Part shown: positions 37,801 through 44,865 of the stretch, one piece after another | How the letters are laid out: every line of letters starts with the position of its first letter | Numbering within the stretch: the first letter of the stretch is position 1 | Assembly (NCBI GenBank): GCA_030849805.1 | Contig: JASANZ010002244.1 | Coordinates: forward strand, 38,495-102,494 | From: Sergeia podlipaevii | Lineage: Eukaryota > Euglenozoa > Kinetoplastea > Trypanosomatida > Trypanosomatidae | Reading direction: 5' to 3' | DNA length: 64,000 bases | Made by a program: the position numbers and the translations under genes | The notes under the pieces: model-generated | Seen by the model: the letters and a program-made list of their open reading frames with translations, nothing else | Databases searched by the model: none | Told to the model about the DNA's origin: nothing

Positions 37801-40800
37801 CAGAGAAACAGGGATGCCATGTGGCGCACTCTCGAGGTCGCGCAGGTCGTTTTCGAGCACGTCACGCGCAAGCTCGTGAGCTCTTTCGTTAAGACGGTCC
37901 TCCAGATCCTTGATCTTAGGTGCGTTCTTCTTGGGGTCCTGCAACACAAGCATGGTACGCTCCACCTCTAGCTGGTTGTATAGCGGGTCACTGTCGAGCG
38001 AAAGCTGGTCCACAGGGACGCCCTCGGGATTGGCGTCAAGGTAGTTGGGCCTGCTGCCCTTTAGTTCATCCTCGGCAAGCTCGTGCACGCGGTCGTTCAT
38101 GTCAGCCTCAAGTGCGGCAATCTTGTTGGGGTCTGAGTTGGGGTCTGCCTTAAGGAGACGCAGAACGCCCGCCATGCGTGAAAACTCGGGATCCTCGTGA
38201 GGTTTCAGCATCTCAACAGGAATGCCAAAAGGGAATTGATCCACGTTACGGAGATCCTCGGCGATCTGGTCAAGCGCCAGCTCATGCGCGCGGTCATTCA
38301 ACTGATCCTCAAGATCGCGAATGGCTGGTGCGTTGCGCACAGGGTCCTTTGCTTTGAGAGCCGCACGGCGCGCCTCCAAGTCCGCGAATTGGCGATCAGT
38401 ATCGAGCGGCAACACCTCGAGAGGAATGGCCTCGGGGAAGGGATCGAGGTAGTCACGGTCCTTCCGGCGAATCTCGCGCGCCAACTCAGCCGCGCGCTCG
38501 TTGAGAGCGTCCTCGAGGTCCCTGATGGCGTCTCGGTTCGACTGAGTGCCGCGGGCGACAAGGTCAAGCCGCTCCGCCTCCAGATTCTTAAACTCCTGAT
38601 CAGCGTCAAGTGGCAAGGATTCGAGTGGCATGCCACCTGGATGGGGGTTAAGATAGGTCGGGCGGTCACGCTCAAGGTACTCCTTTGCCAGTTCATTCAG
38701 ACGATCATTAAGGTCATTCTGAACGTCGTTGAGGCGGTCCTGGTTGTGTGGCGTGGGGGATTCCTTCTTGAGGCGACGAAGCTCAGGCAAGTAGGCGGCA
38801 AAGCGATCGTCGGCATGGGGGTGAAGAAGGGGCACTGGAACACCAAGAGGAGAAATATCAAGAGCGCGCATATCCTCGCGCCTCAGTTCCTCCGCGAGCT
38901 GGTGCGCACGGTCGTTAAGCTTACCCTCCAAGTCCTGGATAGCTGCGGAGTTGCGCATGGGGTCTTGGGACTTGAGGACGGCGCGCCTCACTTCCATGTC
39001 ATGAAACTGCGGGTCCGTGTCCAGCGGGAGGTCCGCCAAAAGCACACCCTCGAGCTCTCGATCAAGATAGCCACGGTCGTTGTGGAGCATGTCTGTGGCC
39101 ATGGCGTGCACCAAGTCGTCCATCTCCTGCTCAATCGCTGAAAGCTTGTCGGCGTTGCGGCGTGGGTCCTCACGCAGTTGACGACACAGTTTGGCAAGCT
39201 CATTGAAGTCCGCATCGTTGTGAGGCTTTACACTGTCGATTGGCAAGTCACAAGGGTTCTGGTCGAGGTTGCGCAAATCCTCACGAAGCACCTGCTCCGC
39301 CAGCTCGTGCGCGCGCTCGTTAAGGCGATCCTCAAGATCCTCAATGGCCCTCGCGTTGCGGATCGGGTCATCCAGCTTCAGCTTTGCGCGTTCAACCTCA
39401 AGACCGTTGAAGATGCCGTCGGTGTCAAGAGGCAGCTGGTCAAGCGGCACGCCATGAGGCTCAGCCTCAAGGTACGTCGGGCGGTCATCGACAAGGGCGT
39501 CATGGGCAAGATCATGCACACGGTCGTTAATCTGGTCAACGAGTGCCTGTAGACGCCTGGGATCGCGGCTGTTCTGTCTGAGGCGGCGCAGTTCCGGCAG
39601 AATGCGGGCGATCTGAGGATCACTGCGAGGACGGAGCAGCGGAAGTGGAATGCCGCAAGGATTCGGATCAGCACCATCAAAGTCCATGTCCTTTATGTCA
39701 GCGGCAAGCTCGTGTGCGCGCTCATTGAGTTGATCTTCGAGGTCCTTGATGCGGTCCGCATTCTTGCGTGGATCCTGTGCCTTGAGCTGGCCACGCTCGT
39801 TCTTGAGTTCCTCAAAGCGTGGGTCGTTGCTCAGCGGAACATCTTCAATAGGAATGCCTTCAGGTTCCTTGTCGAGGAACCACAGATCACCATCCGTCAA
39901 TTCCTTTGCGAGCTCCTGCAGACGCGCGTCCATGTCTGCACGTAGCTGCTCAGCTGCCGGGGTACGGAGGTCGCCAGACTTCTCAAGCTTGCGATGCTGA
40001 TCCATCAGGTTGCTGAATTGCAGGTCGTCGTGGGGCTTCATGGCAGCGGTCTCAAGACCACTGTAGCTAGGCTGGAACATGGCCAACTCATCCTTCGTCT
40101 TTTTCTCCGCCAGCTCGGCGGCGCGGTCGTTGAGGCGATTCTCAAGATCCTTGATCTTTTGCGCGTTGCGACGAGGATCCTGTGACTTGAGTTTGGCGCG
40201 CTCCACCTCCATCGCCGAGAACTGAAGATCCTTATCAAGGGGGAGGTACTGCAGAGGCACGCCGCCGGGCTTAGGGTCGAGGTATCCGCGGTCACCCTGA
40301 AGCATCGCGTCGGCAAGCTCATAGGCGCGATTGTTCATGCGGTCCTCAAGGTTCTGGATCGCATCGGCGTTCTTGTACGGGTCCCTCTTGAGGTCGCGCA
40401 GGTGCGGAATCATCGAAGCCAACACCTCGTCCTCCAGTGGCCTCAGAAGAGCAAGAGGGATGCCTTCCGGCGCCGGATCGCAGCCAGCAAGGTCCTCTTC
40501 GAGCTGTTTCTTGGCAAGCTCGTGTACGCGGTCGTTGAGACGATCCTCCAGGTCCTGAATCTTCTTCTTGTTGCGGATTGGGTCCCTCAGCTTCAACTTC
40601 GCCCTTTCAACCTCCATGTCGTGGAACTGCTGGTCGGTGTCAAGCGGCAAAATGTTCAACGGAACACTCTCGGGATTGGCATCGAGATAGCCACGATCCA
40701 TCATTGCATCCGCAAGTTCGTAGACGCGACTGTTCATCTGATCCACAATATCCTGGAGTTCATCCTGCATGGCGGGTGGATCCCTCTTGATTGCGCGCAC

Positions 40801-43800
40801 CTGCTCCACCAGTTGGGCAAACTTGGGGTCGCTGTGTGGCTTCAGCATGTCAATAGGGATACCGTGCGGGTTCGGGTCAACGCCGCAGAGATCCTCTTCG
40901 AGCTGCTTCTTGGCAAGCTCGTGTGCGCGGTCGTTGAGTTGATCTTCGAGAGTCTTGATCTTCTGCGCGTTGCGTCGCGGATCCTGTGCCTTGAGTTTGG
41001 CGCGCTCGCTCTCCAGTTGGTGGAATTCGGGGTCGGTGTCAATCGGCAGAATGTCAATGAGCACACCCTGTGGCCTAGGGTCCAAGTACTTGCGGTCGTT
41101 GGCGAGGACCGCAGCCGCGAGTTCAACCACGCGGTTGTTCATCTGCTCTTCAACGTTGCCCTTCTCGTTGACGTCGCGAGGTGGATTTATGGCCATCTCA
41201 CGGTGTTGGTCAACCAGACGCGAGAATACTGGGTCGCTGTGCGGGTCGACGACGGCGATAGGGATGCCATTGGGATACTGCTCGCAAGGTTCCAGATCCT
41301 TCCTGCGCTGCAGTTCTGCAAGCTCGTTAGCGCGATCATTGAGACGGGCCTCAAGGTCAGCAATCTTGCCGACATTTCTGCGCGGGTCTTGCGTCTTCAG
41401 CACGGCACGCTGCACCTCCATATCGTGGAAGGCTCTGTCCTCGCCTAACGGGAGCAGATCAAGCGGCACACCCTTGGGATTGGGTTCCAAGTACGTGGGA
41501 CGATCACCCCGAAGCATCTCGTTGGCAAGCTCGTGGCAGCGGTCGTTCATGGGCCCAAGCACCTCCTCAAGATCACGAGTGGTGGTTCTGGGATCTTCGT
41601 TGAGAGCGCGTAGCTTAGGCAGATAAGACGCAAAGGTGGCGTCGCTGTGTGGGTCAATTGCAGAGAGTGGCACGCCTTCGGGGCTGGGGTCCAGGCCGCG
41701 GAGGTCCTCCTTCTTCTGCGCCTCCGCAAGCTCGTGTGCGCGAGCGTTGAGCTGGTCCTCCAAGTCCTCAATCTTCTTGCTGTTCCGAACGGGGTCCTGA
41801 GCCTTGAGGCGAGCACGCTCCACCTCCATGCGGTGAAATTGTGGATCCGTATCTATTGGCAAGTAACGGAGCGGAACACCCTCTGGTTCCCGCTCTAAGT
41901 AACCCCGGTCATTCTCGAGAAGACCGCGCGCGATCTCCTGCGCACGCTCGTTCATCCTCTCCTCCGCATCTCTGATGGCTGCCTGATTGCGCTTGGGATC
42001 AAGCTTGGCCTCACGCTGTTGCTGCACTGCATGGGCAAAAGTAGGATCCTCGTGCAGGTTCAAAGTACCGTAGTCAATACCAAGAGGATCAGGCTGGAGT
42101 TCGTGGAGCTCGTCCTCCTTCAGCTGGCGCGCAAGCTCGTGTGCACGGTCATTAAGCCTGTCTTCAAGATCTTTGATGCGCATGCTGTTGCGAACTGGAT
42201 CGTCTGCCTTGAGCGTCGCACGCTGCACCTCCGTGTCACGGAACTCCTGGTCGTCGTCAAGAGACAGGTGACGCAAATCTACGCCCTCTGGTTTAGGATC
42301 AAGGTAGCCACGATCGCTCTCAAGCAACTTACGAGCCTTCTCGTGAGCAATGTTGTTCAACTCGTACTCCATGTCGCTGATCGCCTCCTTGTTCGCCACA
42401 GGATTCTTCTTGAGACGGCGCAGCTCCTCCTCCATCGTCGTGAAATGGCGATCGTCTCCGAGGTTAAGGACCTCAAGTGGGAGGCCCTCTGGCAGCTCGT
42501 CGCAGTACGCCTTGCGCTGCTCGTTTGCAAGCTCCCTAGCGCGGTCGTTCAGTTGATCCTGAATCTCATCGAGGCGTCTCCCGTTCTTGCGAGCCTCGCT
42601 AGAGGAGCTGTTCAACCTGCGAGCCTCGTTTTCAAGCTCATTGAAAATGCGGTCCTCGTTCAGTGGAAGAGCGCTCAGAGGAATGCCCTCTGGGTTCTGG
42701 TCGAGGTTGCGGCGCTCCTGTTCGTGCACCTGTGCCGCAATCTCCTCCGCGCGATCGCTCATCTGAGCGAGGAGCTGATCGGCAATATTCTGTTTGCGTG
42801 GAGCCTTGCGAGCGTCGCGGTACTTCTCCTCCAGGTCAGTAAAATGGTGGTCTTCATCAAGGCGCGCATCGAGATCACGGAGTGGGATGCCCAAAGGCTG
42901 CTGGTCCATAACGCTGCGGTCCTCATCCTTGATCTGTTTGGCGAGCTGGTGAAGTCGTTCGTTCATTTGATCCTCCATGTCACGAATAGCCTCCGCATTG
43001 CGCTTCGGATCCTTCTTGAGGGCCGCACGCTGCTTCTCCATGTTGCGGAAGACAACATCGTTATCAATAGGCACCTGGCGCTGCGGCACAGTTTCTGGCT
43101 CGTCATCAAGAAAGATGCGGTCATCCTTGAGGGCCTGATTTGCCAGCTCCTCAGCTCGATCGTTAAGACGGTCTTCGACGTCCTTAATCCTTTGAGCGTT
43201 GCGCTTGGGGTCCTGGCAGAGCTTCGCACGCTCCACCTCAAGGCGGTTGAACTCCTCATCGGTGTCAAGTGGCAGCTCCCCCAGCGGAACGTCCTGCGTG
43301 TGGCTGATGTAGTTGGGGCGTTCACGTGCGTTTAGCTGTTTTGCGATCTCGTGAGCGCGCTCGTTCATCATCTGCTCAAGATCCGTTAGACGGTCCTGAT
43401 CCCTGTAAGGATCGCGCTGAGCCTTGTGATACTGCTCTTCCATATTCATAAAGGTGACGTCATCGTCGAGGTTAAGGTTCTCCCGACGGCGGCCTTCAGG
43501 CTCGCTGTCAATGAACGTGCGCTCCTCTGCTGCCTTCTTCTTGGCAATCTCGAGGGCAATGTCGTAGAGGTCCTCCTCGGCGTCCTTGATCCTCTGAGCG
43601 TTCTCTTTGGGATTGTTGCGAAGGGCAATGATTTCATTTTCCTTGGCGATGTACACGGAACCCGCGTCAAGAGGAAGATCACTCGGGGAGTATCCAAGAG
43701 GTTCCCCAAGCCCACGTCGCTCTTCATCCCGCAGCTTGGCAGCCACATCAGCCGCACGCTTCACCATCGCGTCAGCAATGTCGTCCTTCTTATCGTAGTC

Positions 43801-44865
43801 ACCATCGCCCGCCGCCTTGATGTGCGCCACTTCAAGATCGTTAAAGGGCATATCCTCCTCGAGTAGGATCACCTCCCGCTGGATGCCGTTAATGCGCGCA
43901 GGCAGGACCTCAGCGCGGTGCTTCTCGCGCAGGGTCTTGGCGATTTCGTGCGAGCGAGCGTTCATGTTGCCCTCCAATTCAGTCAAGCGGGGATCGCTAG
44001 GGCGGATGCCCTGTGCCTTGAGTTGCTGACGCTGCGCCTCCATGCGGCCAAACTCAGCGTCGTCATCGAGTGGGACGTAGCGAAGAGGAATATCTTCGGG
44101 CTCCGGATCGATGAAGTGGCGGTCGGCCTGAATCTTCTCTTGCGCAAGCTCCTCCGCACGCGCGTTGAGAGCGTCCTCGAGATCCTCGATAGCCTTCTTG
44201 TTCCTCGTAGGGTTGCGCATCGCCTTCGCCCTCTGCGCCTCGAGTTGGGAGAACTCTTCATCGTCGTCCAGGGGGAGATCAGCTAATGGAACTCCCCTTG
44301 GGAGGGGATTCATGTAATCAGGTCGCTCGCGTGCGTTGATCCGCTTGGCCAGCTGGTGTGCACGGTCGTTCATCTGTTCCTCAAGATCGGCCAGGCGCTG
44401 CGGGTTCTTGTTGGAGTCCTTGGCGAGCTGGCGATATTCGGCTTCCTTCTGGTGGAACTGTGGGTCTGTGTCGAGCGGCAGCTCCTCAAGCAAGCGGCCC
44501 TCAGGCTCGGGATCGAGAAAGGCGCGGTTCTTGGCGAGCTCCTCCGCGGCCATTTGGCGTGCCATTTCATTGAGCTCGTCTTCAGCCTCCTGGATCTTCT
44601 TGGCGTTCTTGCGTGGGTCCTTCTTCAGACCGCGCAGCTGATCTTCCTTCTGAAGAAACTCACGGTTGCTGTCAAGCGGGAGATCCTCCAGAGGCACACC
44701 GAGCGGGCAGGGGTCTAGGAAGGCGCGATCTGCCGCTTTCTTCTTCTTGGCAAGCTCGCTCGTTGAGCGCGTCCCCAAGATCCTGGATAGCGGTGGCGTT
44801 CTTTTCCGGGTTGTCAAGCAGCTGGAGCCGCTCAATCTCCATGTCGCGGAAGGGCTTATCGGCAT
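31831..44865 (-). CDS. Calpain-like GM6-repeat protein B/C, C-terminal fragment (frame 2)
   Basis: An open frame of 4,344 codons ends with TGA at 31831. Its first 35 or so residues, starting MPISPSATW, are an out-of-frame reading of repeat DNA and not a real N-terminus; the true frame enters at Glu-Leu-Ala-Lys near 44757. It holds about 54 GM6-like repeats, then a divergent calpain-like module (about 33770-32100) and a basic Ser/Arg-rich tail of roughly 85 residues. Joined to the upstream fragment by restoring 8 nt, the span from the ATG at 50359 to this stop is exactly divisible by three and codes for about 6,178 residues. Repeats between about 37.1 and 42.1 kb alternate in two types. It is most likely one gene with fragment C, split by a deletion or assembly error. 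A large cytoskeletal scaffold role is inferred from ClpGM6-type proteins. Confidence 0.85.
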   Translation of the reverse strand: MPISPSATWRLSGSSCLTTRKRTPPLSRILGTRSTSELAKKKKAADRAFLDPCPLGVPLEDLPLDSNREFLQKEDQLRGLKKDPRKNAKKIQEAEDELNEMARQMAAEELAKNRAFLDPEPEGRLLEELPLDTDPQFHQKEAEYRQLAKDSNKNPQRLADLEEQMNDRAHQLAKRINARERPDYMNPLPRGVPLADLPLDDDEEFSQLEAQRAKAMRNPTRNKKAIEDLEDALNARAEELAQEKIQADRHFIDPEPEDIPLRYVPLDDDAEFGRMEAQRQQLKAQGIRPSDPRLTELEGNMNARSHEIAKTLREKHRAEVLPARINGIQREVILLEEDMPFNDLEVAHIKAAGDGDYDKKDDIADAMVKRAADVAAKLRDEERRGLGEPLGYSPSDLPLDAGSVYIAKENEIIALRNNPKENAQRIKDAEEDLYDIALEIAKKKAAEERTFIDSEPEGRRRENLNLDDDVTFMNMEEQYHKAQRDPYRDQDRLTDLEQMMNERAHEIAKQLNARERPNYISHTQDVPLGELPLDTDEEFNRLEVERAKLCQDPKRNAQRIKDVEDRLNDRAEELANQALKDDRIFLDDEPETVPQRQVPIDNDVVFRNMEKQRAALKKDPKRNAEAIRDMEDQMNERLHQLAKQIKDEDRSVMDQQPLGIPLRDLDARLDEDHHFTDLEEKYRDARKAPRKQNIADQLLAQMSDRAEEIAAQVHEQERRNLDQNPEGIPLSALPLNEDRIFNELENEARRLNSSSSEARKNGRRLDEIQDQLNDRARELANEQRKAYCDELPEGLPLEVLNLGDDRHFTTMEEELRRLKKNPVANKEAISDMEYELNNIAHEKARKLLESDRGYLDPKPEGVDLRHLSLDDDQEFRDTEVQRATLKADDPVRNSMRIKDLEDRLNDRAHELARQLKEDELHELQPDPLGIDYGTLNLHEDPTFAHAVQQQREAKLDPKRNQAAIRDAEERMNERAQEIARGLLENDRGYLEREPEGVPLRYLPIDTDPQFHRMEVERARLKAQDPVRNSKKIEDLEDQLNARAHELAEAQKKEDLRGLDPSPEGVPLSAIDPHSDATFASYLPKLRALNEDPRTTTRDLEEVLGPMNDRCHELANEMLRGDRPTYLEPNPKGVPLDLLPLGEDRAFHDMEVQRAVLKTQDPRRNVGKIADLEARLNDRANELAELQRRKDLEPCEQYPNGIPIAVVDPHSDPVFSRLVDQHREMAINPPRDVNEKGNVEEQMNNRVVELAAAVLANDRKYLDPRPQGVLIDILPIDTDPEFHQLESERAKLKAQDPRRNAQKIKTLEDQLNDRAHELAKKQLEEDLCGVDPNPHGIPIDMLKPHSDPKFAQLVEQVRAIKRDPPAMQDELQDIVDQMNSRVYELADAMMDRGYLDANPESVPLNILPLDTDQQFHDMEVERAKLKLRDPIRNKKKIQDLEDRLNDRVHELAKKQLEEDLAGCDPAPEGIPLALLRPLEDEVLASMIPHLRDLKRDPYKNADAIQNLEDRMNNRAYELADAMLQGDRGYLDPKPGGVPLQYLPLDKDLQFSAMEVERAKLKSQDPRRNAQKIKDLENRLNDRAAELAEKKTKDELAMFQPSYSGLETAAMKPHDDLQFSNLMDQHRKLEKSGDLRTPAAEQLRADMDARLQELAKELTDGDLWFLDKEPEGIPIEDVPLSNDPRFEELKNERGQLKAQDPRKNADRIKDLEDQLNERAHELAADIKDMDFDGADPNPCGIPLPLLRPRSDPQIARILPELRRLRQNSRDPRRLQALVDQINDRVHDLAHDALVDDRPTYLEAEPHGVPLDQLPLDTDGIFNGLEVERAKLKLDDPIRNARAIEDLEDRLNERAHELAEQVLREDLRNLDQNPCDLPIDSVKPHNDADFNELAKLCRQLREDPRRNADKLSAIEQEMDDLVHAMATDMLHNDRGYLDRELEGVLLADLPLDTDPQFHDMEVRRAVLKSQDPMRNSAAIQDLEGKLNDRAHQLAEELRREDMRALDISPLGVPVPLLHPHADDRFAAYLPELRRLKKESPTPHNQDRLNDVQNDLNDRLNELAKEYLERDRPTYLNPHPGGMPLESLPLDADQEFKNLEAERLDLVARGTQSNRDAIRDLEDALNERAAELAREIRRKDRDYLDPFPEAIPLEVLPLDTDRQFADLEARRAALKAKDPVRNAPAIRDLEDQLNDRAHELALDQIAEDLRNVDQFPFGIPVEMLKPHEDPEFSRMAGVLRLLKADPNSDPNKIAALEADMNDRVHELAEDELKGSRPNYLDANPEGVPVDQLSLDSDPLYNQLEVERTMLVLQDPKKNAPKIKDLEDRLNERAHELARDVLENDLRDLESAPHGIPVSLLSPHRDDTFASLANQRRDPGTKSRSIGGEDATRDLMNKRLDVLAKEMLESDRPKYLDAYPEGVPLEALLLDSDPLFHQMEVERAKLKAQDPRRNADAIADFENQLNERAHQLAKDTLAGDRDYLNPNPEGVPLDQLPLDTDPKFHQMEVERAKLKADDPRRNAQKIKDLEDKLNDCADDLARKQLQEDLDGLEPFPRGISLESLYPHDDPTFTSYLPELRRLKKDPARNGPKIKDIQAKLDNRADELAARRIEHDRAFLDQNPEGIPLSQLPLDSDKPFLDMEKQLRTLQNDPRRNSDRIADLKDTMNGRVHEMARDKLAGDRAYLDPKPEGVPIADVPIDSDPKFRQLEAERARLKEDPHRNADVIASLEDQLNDRAHELAAEQKERERAFLNLESFGVPKSLLPLDEDAAFQKMEQQLRRLNKDLKRNAPAIENLHEMMQDRADELGEMMLKGDRDKYLDLDPVKDNLDQLPLDTDHIYAPAERNRAIVKALDPQRNASEIHDLEKVLRNRANDLAKEARATDRAFLDQEPEGIPIKDVPLDDDANFTRMEDYLRKIKRDTKRNAGAIADTQDKLNDRVHELARGVVAEDLLCLDPVYRGIPAEDLRLHSYPEFRAAANAHRDAIKNNDSPQNIKALRDEMDVIARDVADDVVAKERAFLDKEPEGMLLKDLPLDTDKEFIALEAELRRRNKDPRAARRNQDMIDDLKDNMNGRVHDLAKEAFAKERTKFMDSEPEGVPLAKLPLDTDPEFKEPEIARYKLMKQPNADPKSVAELEKNMNDRARELAKKELAKDRAFLDPEPEGVPLALLPLSTDPIFNELAKQRQALKNAGKSRDPKVKGLEEQMNDRAHELAVDYLNKNRDYLEPLPQNVPIADVPVNRDPLFRQMESDLMKAKSDPKKNADYIAQLKDDLNDRANEVAKDLLKRERAHQDQEPLGVLLDELPLNYDPILNPLERKRRELKKDPKRHADALRNLEPEIVARVEDIARDFLDKARAFLDQTPETVPLHRLPLSEDKNFHDMEKELRELKRQPAKNKRAIEDLEEAMNDRAHELAKKELAKDRDYLKPYPLGVPLEDLPLNTDPKFREVENKRRALKEKDPRGSAKAIKDLEDELNDRAQELAQDQLDKERAFLDPRPEGILLKDLPLNKDKQFREGEKKLRELKKDPHRSNKAIKELEDDLNDRAHELARRQLADDRNYLNPEPQGVPISELPLDTDPAFRQMELERRNLKKNPKRDAAQIKDLEDKLNDRAGELARDFLKKDRDYLEPEYEGILTEDLPLTEDPEFAAMERDHISLKKDPIKNKDTIFNLEDRLSNRAREIAIEKKGYQDPIFYAANENVAEQWPRIRELYPEGVYDPVTPDITLPSDVCSAPQDMGFLAPFIAALARHSVLITRLFQDTAHPQNQPYRITFFNPDSSLATVEIDDRVPCDENRDPKFTQVPSRMWYPLLLEKAYAKFMGGYENFNNCNAHDTLRDLTGRPVLHISLEDPKHAAATNMGDYTTPAFWRRVMTDINRGDVFICVANSEVPNGFHAQCSYALMDVFETKQGPSASSDIVIKLHNCYVDAPVYNGPLRKNDPNWTADMRRACEYSEEEKDMIYVPLSTFLDNFSCMQRCHINCGDRLSSPGEWNENTAGGTSKFTTFRSNPIYLVENKTSRPATILAEVRHAEPLYIDETNCNRYPYTGLTLMQPTSAKMPVTPLITNGTHKFLQKGMMLDSREVCAEMELPPSSICYLIPYTKDRGVMGRFNVSIYPDMAKVTLTPLRRGNLTLKPLRENLNLRVDEQGGTRVDFMVSDGCDAHILFHQNKIGDAASVRKGDASAENEICMNAFNEYGIRVGSTGEPTNAREHALAFKAPQGGRYSVLVTCTDGAAPCPGFIEIYTPTDIEADLVPVPPDARPLSIQSNNTSRFPTLSRTATAPSRGTSRERGMSRDGRNSAVRRTDSLPPVGQRTASARRISRERRPSNSGDLVAARRNSRSGARK
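31834..32095 (-). other. Basic Ser/Arg-rich C-terminal tail of protein B/C
   Basis: The last 85 or so residues are low in hydrophobic residues and rich in Arg and Ser, with several R-x-x-S-type steps (TSRERGMSRDGR, ARRISRERRPS, ARRNSRSGARK). Basic, probably phosphorylatable tails of this kind could contact microtubules or membranes; that is inference only. The tail of gene D is also basic but has a different sequence. Confidence 0.6.
32830..33770 (-). other. Divergent C-terminal calpain-like core of protein B/C
   Basis: The core starts at an ELYPEG motif and ends near a Phe-Arg-Ser-Asn-Pro-Ile-Tyr segment. The active-site segment reads CSAPQDMGFLAPFIAAL: the nucleophile Cys position is Met, the His position is Cys (HAQCSYALMD) and the Asn is kept as HNCY. 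The structural WYPLLLEKAYAKF segment is conserved. It is clearly a different subtype from the two N-terminal cores and pairs with the C-terminal core of gene D. It is followed by beta-rich segments to about 32100. Confidence 0.8.
37100..42150 (-). repeat. Two-unit higher-order GM6 repeat array, period about 405 bp
   Basis: Two repeat types alternate. One is RGYLDPKPxGVP ... LPLDTDxxFHxMEVERAKLKAQDP with LEDxLNDRAHELA. The other contains a Pro-His-x-Asp motif (KPHSDPKF, DPHSDATF, KPHNDADF) with a looser helix. The PHxD codons recur near 42045, 41645, 41240, 40836, 40428, 40030, 39620, 39218, 38812, 38195, 37785 and 37168. Steps are about 400-410 bp except two of about 617 bp, each of which contains one additional first-type unit. 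Confidence 0.8.

Noticed and set aside
42019..43335. 438-codon plus-strand ORF, and many others of 100-390 codons over the repeats
   Set aside because: These are mirror frames of the repeat rods. They recur at the repeat period and contain no independent motif.
44750..44768. Programmed ribosomal frameshift in gene B/C
   Set aside because: The junction is not a slippery heptamer, and whole codons (parts of Arg-Ala-His) are absent from the DNA, which fits a deletion rather than recoding.
44672..44865. Two overlapping genes with a separate start at 44865
   Set aside because: Both frames are pieces of one repeat unit; the first residues of the lower frame are an out-of-frame reading. The 8-nt deletion explains the overlap.
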